Source of the DNA: Cristatella mucedo
Taxonomy: Eukaryota > Bryozoa > Phylactolaemata > Cristatellidae
Assembly (NCBI GenBank): GCA_009760855.2
Contig: WPIO01000103.1
Location: forward strand, 422,001-486,000
Direction of reading: 5' to 3'
Length of the DNA stretch: 64,000 nt
The translations under genes were made by a program, and so were the position numbers. The notes beneath the pieces are model-generated. The model worked only from the letters and a program-made list of their open reading frames with translations. It did no database searches and was not told the origin of the DNA. Shown here piece by piece: positions 46,940 to 57,100 of this stretch; within the stretch, counting starts at the first letter, position 1, and each line of letters opens with the position of its first letter.

Positions 46940-49900
46940 AGCTTCAGCTTCTCGAGCTGCTGATGGATTCGGGAGTGTGCAGGACTTTATCGTCCAGTGG
47001 TCCAGTGATCTTTTCCAAGTGTCCGAATTAGACTCGTCACTATCTCTATGTCTCGAAGCACACCCATCCTCTGCCTTAGCCCTGACGGTTGTGGCTCGTA
47101 GTGATGCACACAGACGTGCAAATGCGTGCGTGTGTGCATGAGTGGGGCTCAAAGGCAGCACAGTGAACATTGAAGAGCCGACGTCACGCCGTGACTAACA
47201 ATACCGTGCGAGTTACCTGTCCTGGTGGTGAGCGATTTAGTTAATTTGAATACGTAGGTTGGCTGATGATAGTAGCAATAGAGTGAGCTGCAGGTCTGTG
47301 GAGGCAGCCACGAGTGAGCGGTGTGTGCCGTTGGCAGTGGCCGTTGCTCTCCGAGTGTCCCAGGCTAGCCATGATCTGCTGTAGCTGGGTAGCAGCTGGT
47401 CTGGACCGATTTTGGCCAGCAAAGGGTCGTTCGTCGACCTGCTGCCTTGCAGGCCACCGTGTGCACCAGCTGCAGCCGATAGGCGGCACCCTGCGAAGTC
47501 GCTCGGAGAGAGAGAGAGAGAGGAGTGGAAAGGCAGGCGAACTTGATTGGTCATTGCTTAAAGGCCACCAGATCGTGATGGCGGCTGTCAGCGGCTTTCC
47601 ACTTGGGAGTGGGGATGGGACGGCTGCCCGATGGTTTAGCTAATACTGACATCGTTTGATCGTGCAGCAATCTCACGCTCTGCTGTGGACGAAGCCGCAC
47701 TGATTTGGCCCGGTGGTTCAGGTGCTCACCCTGACCAAGGTCTGGCCGAGGTCGTGGGCTCGAGCCCCGAGGCACATGTGAAGCTCCTGAATAGAGATTA
47801 AGTTCTCTTGGGGCGCTGTACAGATGAACTGAATATTTGTTTAGCAGGCTGCTCAACATATATTTATGTTAAATAAGCACTATTTGTAGCTATCTTTTTA
47901 GCTTAGGGTTTATGATTTTGGGTTTAGTAGTTAAGTGTTGTATGTTTTAGAGTTTATGGTTTACCGAATGCGTACCGAAAAAGCCGCTTAGGCTGTGAGT
48001 GCGCTATACAAAACTCTCCTGCGTAACACCCACATGGTCTTTATGACTTTGTGGAGTTACTGACGGAGATACATTACATTACATTACTGGTTAGATTTTG
48101 TATTTTTACTTGGGTTTGAGTATTTGGGTTACAATTTAGGTCTTCGGGCTTAGTACTTAGGCATTATAGAGGGACTTTGAATCGAAAAGATAACTAAAAA
48201 AACGTGTTTATTTAAAGTAAATATAAACATAAGCTGGCGACCATGTTGAACAGCTTGCTATGAGCACTGTGCCCGTAGCAAAATTCGACATTGCCGTATG
48301 GCGAGGCGACACTGTATGAGCTATTTGGTTAGGCCCTGGCATCTTCTCGTCTGGGCAGCAAGGGCTTTCTTCACAGGCGATATTGCCAAAGTACCTATCC
48401 TGCTTTGCTTGGACCCTGACCTGGTGCTCTACTTAGTGCCACGGAGGAGCATCGTGGCACGTGGCCAGGGAGAATTTGGGCACAGTTTAAATAGTGCTCC
48501 TTGGCTCCTCTGTGTACGTGTATGCCTGCCATGGCGCCCGTCTTCTGTGGTCGTGTCGCGAGGATGGAATTCGACTTCTCGTGGAATGCCGGCATAACCT
48601 TCAAAGGATCCGACCCGTATTGCTAGGTTTGTGATTTTGCAGTACAACAAGGGTGCTTACCGTGTCTTCCGGCTAGCATTGTTTCTCGTGGGTTAGTGCC
48701 TCAGAGAAAAGCAACTGCTCTCCTGACTCTGCTATGCTTCCCACTTTCTTTTTGTTGCGTGAGATGAAGTCTGTTGGCTACCGAATGCGCACCGAAAGCC
48801 GCTCAGGCTGCAAGTGCGCTGTACACAACTCACCTGCGAAACACCCATAAAGTCTTTATGGCTTTGTGGAGTTACAGACGGAGATACATTGCATTACATT
48901 GCGAAAAGGTGCTAGCTTTCTAGGACCGAGCTCGTGAGCTCGAGCCCTTCGGCATAGCCCGCAAAGAGTTTAAGGTCTCTTAAGGTGCTATAAGATGAAT
49001 TATTATCGTAGTACATGTCTGCCTAGATTGCAATGTGAATCCAAGATTTACGTCGACATTACTCTTTCCAATGGTCAAGCTCATGGATTTCGCATCGAGG
49101 GGTCAGCACGAAGGAAAACGTAGCGCTGCAGCGCAGCTGTATATGAATCCGACGGCTGTTGCTGCTGCTGCTGCTGTGGTCGTTGCTGCTGCCGCCGCTT
49201 ACTTGCTCGCTTGCTTGCTCGCTCGCTCGCCTTTGCAAAGTCCAGCGCCCAAGCGACCAAGATGAAGCATCGCCGAGCAACTGCTCACAGTCAGCTGCTG
49301 CACCTGTTGCTGTGCCTGTCGTGTGCACCGCCTTGCTGCGATGCGCCAGTCTGACCTGCCAGTCTGACCTGACCTGCGCCTGCATCTGACCTGCATCTGC
49401 GAGGACTCTCGCTCGGATCGTTTGTAGTCGAACCTGCGCCAGCAAGACGAGGCATGCTCGACGCAGCTTCAAGCCTGCAGTGGTGAGCTCCGTCGCCGTT
49501 CCCACCCCGTGCACAAATGGCTGCAGATTTGACCAAATTTCATTGGGCATACAGGCGAAGGCCGATAGCACGTGCTTTACCGATGCCACATCCCTTGAAC
49601 CAGTCTGCATTGCCTGAGCTCTTTCTCACCTTGTGGCCATAGCACCGCTCTCCACCTTATTGCTCGTTTGCTATATTTGGTAACTCTTAATAACGATCAT
49701 TATAATAGTATTGGATTATTCTGAATAATTATTAATACCAATACATATATTATTTATTGTTATTAATTCGTCTTTATAGTAGCCTATGGGAATCTAATCT
49801 CTTTCTAGGTGCTCTGCATAGACCGGGAAGAAGGCATGTAGACTGATTAAGGATAGTACAGTAATGAGTACAATTGCAGCATGCATGAACTCATAAAGGG

Positions 49901-51086
49901 CGATTTACAGAACAGAGAACCAAATGCTTTGAGGAACAGGGTGGTTTTTGGGTTTGACTTAAATATTGTTTACTCATAAGATCGTCACTCATGAAAACAG
50001 CAGACCCCAATCCGTAGCACAGAGGTCATCACCCAGCTCACGGGGGGGGGGGGCAGCAAGAGAGACTCGTGCCGGCTAAAGGTCGATGTAGGCAAAATGT
50101 ATCATGTCAGCCAGCAGAAAGATTTCCAGTATCGGTGCGTAGCAGTTCAAGAAACGATATCGGAAAGATTTGAGGTTGGTTAAGAGGTTCAGCAAAACGA
50201 CTAGTGTCAAAAAAGGTTAGCGATTCAACAGTCTCATTTGTATAGAGGCAGAAGAGCCTTAACGGCTGTCACCACCGCAAGCGAGGTGGTGACAGCCGTT
50301 AAGGCTCTTCTGCCTCTATACAATAAAGGATTGCCCATTGCAGGGCTCGAACCCACGACTTGGATCATAAAGAGCGAGAACATGTTCCGTGTGCTAAGAC
50401 CCAGGTCAAGAGAGCAGATGGAGCTGAGGGAATATCCCTCAGCTCCATCAGGGAGTTAACATTTTTGGACAAGAGAGGAATGACCCATAAATGCGAATTT
50501 TGAGTGACCACAGAAGACCCGCGTGCAGGTCAGAGAGAAGGGGTGTAATGTGGCAGCTATGCCGTTCACAGAAGTCAAGCCCAGCAGTCGAGTTGGACAC
50601 CATCCATAAGGGTCTCATTGCAGAGGCAAGCAGATATGCTAGGAGTGAGTTACAGTAGTCGTTATTTGGTGTCAAATAGATCTTAGCCCACGTGTTAGGC
50701 GCTGGCATACACTTTGACGCTCGGGTCGTCGGATTCGACTCCTGCGGAGCAGGCAATTGTATATTGCCTGCTCTGCAGGGGAAGGAGGTGCTTGCCTCTG
50801 AGGCTGTTCGGCTGCTCTGTAAAGTGATTCCCCGAGGCCTGGAGAGGGGTTGGATAAGTGGGGCGAGAGGTTCACTGAAATTGCCTAGATCGGTAGCACT
50901 TCATAAGCAGAATGGCACCAAGGCTGCGGCCACGGTTGCCGGCTGTGTCGGTCGACTGTGTGTCTATGCAAATAAAGAAAGAGAGAAAGAGAGAGAGAGA
51001 GAGAAAGAAAGAGAGGGAGAGAAAGAGGGAGAGAGAGGGAGGGAGGGAGGGAGGGAGGGAGGGAGGGAGGGAGGGAGGGAGGGAGG

Positions 51087-51156
<70 letters not shown>

Positions 51157-54100
51157 CGTGGCCAACTGCTTCCATTGTCTTGCCTTGTTCAAATAGTTGC
51201 TCACCTCCCATTGTTGCCTTGCTGCTGCACTGTTTGCCTTTCTTGTAGCTCGGGTGGCAGAGCTGAGCACAAACCTGAGGTACGTCTGTCCAGCTCCCCA
51301 GCCCAGCTGCCCGGCCTACTTCCGAGCAGCCGGCAGCGCCACATGCCGGTCTGACAAGAACTGCAAAGTGGCCTGCAGTGCTTTCTGTTGCAGCCGTGTT
51401 GATTCGTAAGGCTTGGCTCGCTGTATGACTTTCGAGCTCCTTACTGCACCGTTGCTTGATGCGCTGCCACCACCGGTGTGTGTGCTTCAGAGGCCGATGG
51501 CCCGTGCTTGCTCCTGCCCCAAACCACTCCATCGGCCACCGTTGCTGTCGCGACGTCAAGTAGGATCGTGTACCTTCTTTTTCTTTCATGCTATGCAGCT
51601 TCGTTGAACAGCAAGTCTCTCGGCCAGTTTGCTGGCTGACCTGCTGGCTGACCTGCTGCATGTCGCTGTGATCCTTGCATCCTCGAGAGGCCATTGTCCA
51701 AATCCAGCTGTCAGTGCCAAGATGGCGAGTATTCACCTCGTTCTGGCTCTAAAGCCGTGAGTCACCGATGCTGCTTGAATTAGCAGCATAACCAAGACTC
51801 GTTTGTGGCCGGCCGCATAGCTGTCTATGTGTAGGAAGCTAGTAGCAGCAGTGAAGTGGCCGAGAGGTGTACCACACTAAGCACACGACGGAGTCCGTGG
51901 TCGCAGCAATTAGCTGCAAAGTACTAAAAATAGATACAAGACTAGCAGCGGCTCAAGGGGCAAGCAGGTTGGAGCTTGGCGATATGTAAGGGTCACGACG
52001 ACGTCATGCAGACCCCAGGGATCTATGTGCACGATGAGCGCCATCCTTGCACTACTGGCATGCCTGAGACTATTTGAAGCGGTGCCGTGTAAATGGCAAG
52101 ACCAAGCTAATGCGAAGTAGTTAGTACAAATCAAGTGTGGCTACAGGAGCATCAGCCACATACATCTGTAGTCGATCTCCTTCCCTTGTTTTCTACGCAT
52201 CCAGCTATGAAACAGCATTACCTTGCCTCTGCAAATGACAAGCATTTGCTGTCTAAATCATTTTCAAACCCCTCTTGTCTATCCTGACTATTAGCAAGGC
52301 ATTTTGGAAAACGTGCACAGTCGACTAAGCTAAGCTAAGTGTCTAAGTTGTATGTCGATAACGTAATACCATTTTGCTTCTAATAGCTCGTGCCTGCACG
52401 GGACTGTGTTGGGGCTAACAATTATTAAAATTTATTGTGTAATTAATCCCCCTCTCTCTATCTTTCTCTATTTTTCTCTGTCTGTGTGTCTGTCTGTCTC
52501 CCTCTATCTCTTTGTCTGTCTGTCCGTCTCTCTTGCTCTCTCTCCCAAAGCCCGAGAATAGGCTACCAGGCCGGGAGAGTTATTATCGAAGGTTTTTGGG
52601 TGACAAGCCTTAGTTGCTTAGGTGCAAGGTTTTTCTTCAGAAGGGTAGACTACCCTTGTCTTTTTAGATGGGGTTAGTAGGGCTGCTAGTTCGGTAGGGC
52701 CACGGTCCCTCGGCATGTGCTGTCCTGCTTTCGGAGGGGGCTTTATTTTGTTATTGTAAAGAAGACGATTTTCACCGGTCTGAAAGGCTTGGCCAAGCTG
52801 GGTGCCTCCAGTGCAAAACTGGAGGCTCTCAAAAAATGGGACTAAACTCTATTTTAGTGTGCCGAAAGAGGTTTCTGGCACGTTGCTCTCAATGCAGAGC
52901 TCCGAGCTCTATAGAAACGTTTTAAGAGCTCAGTCAATTGCTGAAATGAACAGGTGAAAATAACAAAAAAGATTTAAACAAATGATATTTTTTGGAGACG
53001 TCAATGAGACTTTCTGAGCAGGCTCAGTCTGTGTCTCCTCTGTCTCCTTAGTCTCCTCTGAGCAGGCTTAGTCTCCTCTGCCATTAGCATCTCGGCCGAA
53101 TGCCCTTGGATGTCAGCTGAGGCAAGTGGCTGTTGGAGGCAGAGTTGCGAGTACCACAAAAGATCGCTTGTTAGTTTTACTAACAGGACGCGGATGGCTG
53201 ATAAGGTTGCAATTGCCATATTTAACACCGATGCCGCTGTTGGAGTTGCTCTGGCTGGTTAATAGCCAGTGGCAGAGCCAGGATTTTAATCTATGGAGGT
53301 AAGACCAGCAGCAGTTTTATGTAGGGGCAAGATCCGCAAGATTTTCAAGTAGGGGTAGAGATAATGCCACAATTAATGAAAATTGTATTGCATACAATCT
53401 TAATGTTTACTTGAATCAAACTCGCTGGTTGCTCACTGAGTGGAATTCTGGCGGTTGCTCTTCACGACCTTCAGTCCCGAGGTCGTAGGTTCGAATCCTG
53501 CTGTGGGTGATCGCTTATTGCCGCAGCAAGCGTTGGTGATAGCCCTTGAGGGTCTTCTGCTGCTATACAAAAGGAGCCTGTTAAATCAGGCAGTGTTTTT
53601 TTATGTCTTCGTTGGTGACGGTCTCGGGACGCACGAATAGGGATGCCCAGTTTTCTGCGCCGATTTAAGGGGGCAAATGCCACGAGTGGCCTGCCACTGC
53701 CATTAGCATTAGGGTGTATTATTTGCTGCAGCACTGCGACTTCACAAATCGCCGAGCTACATGGCAAGCTGAAGCAGCAGGAGCAGTCATTAGCTGACGC
53801 AAACCGTGAGCTCGTGACGCTCAAAGAAGCCGATCATGCCGAAGAGGCTAAGACGTGTGAAGAGGAACTGATTGCCAAGATGGGCGACCTGCTTAAGTCG
53901 GGCCAGAGTCCGATTGACGTGATGCTGGCACTCGGTTTCCGCCGGTCCGAGTAAGTCGCATCATCGGCCCGCGCCTGGCGGCCCCCTCCCCCCCCTGCTG
54001 CAGCTATTCATCTGCAAAGATGTGCCAGCGCTCGGCAAAGATGCGCCCGGGCTCGGCAAAGATGTGCCAGCGCTCGGCAAAGATGCGCCCGCGCCAGCGC

Positions 54101-57100
54101 TCGGCATCGCTGCCGCCGCGGGCGGGGTTCTGAGCACATCTTGTGACCGACTGCAGACGTGATGTTGCAGCCACGCGAGCGTGCGAGAGCGAATCCCGAG
54201 AGTTCGTTCTGCTTGGCCAGCTGCTTTAAGAGGTGAGCTGGCCAAGTGGCGCCTGATAGGCCTGCGTGTGGAGCACTGTTTGCACTCTGCCATGTACATT
54301 TAATTGCAGCCTATTGGGCTGGGTGCAACATCAGCCCTCGCCTCTGCGCTCGGGCTTCGGAGCCGACAGCATTCCCGCAATCGACGCCGGCAGTCAGGAG
54401 TTGCGCGACCGCATCCAGAGCCTCAGGAGCCGTGCACAGAATGGGAGTCGCCAGCCGGCTGCCGAAGCAGTGCTCCAGGGTGCTGCCGACCAGCGGCGAG
54501 CAGATGCACCGGGGGACCAGAGGCAGCCGAGTCAGTCGGATTCAGATCGCTCGCGAGAGCAGTCGGAGCCACAACCGCTCGAGCAGCAGCAAGCACAGCA
54601 GCCGACATCAGACCAGTGGCAGCAGGATCAGGCACAGCACCCGCAAAACGATCAGCAACAACCGTCGCCACAGGGCCAGCACCTGACACTGCAGGAGCAG
54701 CAGCAGCAGCAACTGCCCCAGGATCAACAACAGGTGCAGGCTCCACAGGTGCAGCTGCAGCAGCCACAATCACAAGGGAATCAGCAGCAGCCACAATCAC
54801 AAGAGAATCAGCAGCAGCAACAATCACAAGTGGATCAGCAACAATCACAAGTGGATCAGCAACAATCACAAGAGAATCAGCAACAATCACAAGGGAATCA
54901 GCAACAATCACAAGTGGATCAGCAACAATCACAAGTGGATCAGCAACAATCACAAGGGGTAAGGTGGTTGCTTTCACGACCTCGGTCCCGAGGTCGTGGG
55001 TTCGATTCCTGCGGTGGGCGATTCTATATCGCCACTGCAAGCGGTGGTGATACCCGTAAAGGCTCTACTGTCGCTATACAAAAAGAGGCTGTTTAATCAA
55101 CTAGGATTTATTTATTTATTTATCAGCAGCAACAACAATCACCAGGGGATCAGCAGCAGCAACAACAATCACCAGGGGATCAGCAGCAGCAACAATCACC
55201 AGGGGATCAGCAGCAGCAACAATCACCAGGGGATCAGCAGCAGCAACAATCACCAGGGGATCAGCAGCAGCAACAACAATCACCAGGGGATCAGCAGCAG
55301 CAACAATCACCAGGGGATCAGCAGCAGCAACAATCACCAGGGGATCAGCAGCAGCAACAATCACAAGGGGATCAGCAGCAGCAACAGCAGTCACATGGGG
55401 ATCAGCAGCCGCCGGAGCAGCCCCATCTAGAGCAGCTACCGCCGCTGCAAGAACAGCAGCAGCAGCAGGTGCAAGTACAGCAGAACCAGGTGCCTAATGC
55501 TGATGTACCTGGACCACAGAATGATGGCGTCGGCGATCGAAGCCAAGTGAACAACCTGCCGCCAAAAGCTGCTGACGCCAATCTCAAGCCGGCTCTAGAG
55601 GGCAAGGGGGATTTGGACAATGGTGAGGAGGAGGCTGGGCAAAATCAAGGTAACGTGTGGCCATAATCTGAGTGCTCCCTTGCTTGGCAGCGGCTTCTCT
55701 GCACTCGAGGCACACGGAACAAGAAGTGGGCGGGGTGAAGGAGCAGATGCCCCTTTTGAGTCGACCCCGATGAAGCTTCTGCCATGCATGCTGATTGGGT
55801 GGCCACGGGCGATGTCGAGACTCAAACCCTTCGCTCAAAATATTGTCAGGCTGCCCAATGGAAGAGAGTGTTCCTGTCGTCTGCCGTAACTTCCAAAGAA
55901 CTTACTGGGTATGAAGACTGTTAGCAAGAATATTTCATTTGTGTTGAAACTAAATCATGTGAGGACTTTTCGAAGTTCTATTATTTTAGATCGCGATTTG
56001 TGCTAGTAGTCATGGGTCAGCTGATCCCCCTGTGGTAGCTGCTTGCACCCACCCGATGTGCCCCCCCTTCTATCTTCCTCTCCTTCCCTCTCCTCATCTG
56101 CTTCCCCGCCTCCTCCTCCGAGGCCCCTTTTTGGTGCATACAACGGTTCGAAAACCTTATGTGTATATTATGTGAATAGAAAGATAAGAAATTAGCTTTA
56201 ATTATTGATTTACTATTACAATTGATAATTTATGATTAGCTATTATGTAGTGTTTATGGGGGCTCTTTAGTACAGTAGACCTAGTGTCCGCCATCTCACT
56301 TATGTCTTTCCTCACTCCACTCAGCAACCGGAGAATGTCTGTGCCGTGGAGCTGTGCACCGAACAAGAATTTCTCCTTGAGCAGGAGTCGATTTTGTAAC
56401 CTCTGGGTTTTATGGGTCCCCAGCACTCCACCGATTGAGCTATCAAGACTACTCCTCAATCTGAACCCAACTTAGGCCTCTAGGGTAAATGTTGAGAATG
56501 CTGGTCCAGCAATCGACTAATTGTTTAGGCGACCTTAAAAAGTCAAACGTGTTAGAAGTGGGATCTGGCAGTTTTTTAATCCGGAGCACATCGAACTTGT
56601 TCTTTTTTGTATTTCTTCCAATACCACAGTCAGCATAATGCACACACAGATTAAGAAGATTGTAAGATTTGACAAAGTCATAAGGTATTTTTAGTGAACA
56701 TATAACGTATTTTTAGCTTCACCAGCTGTGCTGGTCTTGTTGTGTGGGCAGCTGATGTATTTAATGACCTCAGATGTTGGTTTGGCCCAGTGGTTAAGGT
56801 ACTGGCCCCAACCAAAGTCTGGCCGAGGTCGTGGGCTCGAGCCCGTGGCATATGTGAAGCGCCAGAATAGAGATTTAAGTTCTCTTAGGGTGCTTTACAA
56901 ATGAATTATATTTATATTTATTATATTTATATATTTCCATCATCTCACATTTCATAGGCTAGGAGCATGCAAAGTATGTTTACTGAAGTTGATTTTATGG
57001 CGATTGATCCGACTGCAGTTTCAATGTCAACCATATTACAACTGTTTTGTGCATAGCCTTGTTTGTTGTATTGTGATTCAAGGGTATGAAGATGCAAATA

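Larger units (their letters stand above)
40835..49427 (+). other. intron 1 (8.6 kb) contents
   Basis: Filled with LINE A at 41560, LINE B reversed at 44284-46620, a CT array, a SINE B and two LINE B tails. The gap 42740-44283 holds plus frames at 43156-43592 that I do not recognise. Confidence 0.5.
51280..53731 (+). other. intron 3 contents
   Basis: Nothing recognised at 51280-52440. A CT-rich tract lies at 52443-52552 and an old SINE A at 53440-53588. Confidence 0.4.
55650..57082 (+). other. intron 6 contents
   Basis: It holds a tRNA pseudogene at 56381-56450 and a SINE B at 56777-56912. The rest is unrecognised. Confidence 0.5.

Noticed and set aside
54423-55394. Minus-strand frames rich in VIVADPL repeats (205 and 92 codons)
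   Set aside because: Antisense of the Gln-rich coding repeats; the plus strand has phase-consistent exons.
54996-55430. Plus-strand ISSSNNNHQG repeat frame
   Set aside because: It is the shifted frame of exon 6 and begins inside the SINE; it does not connect to the acidic exon.
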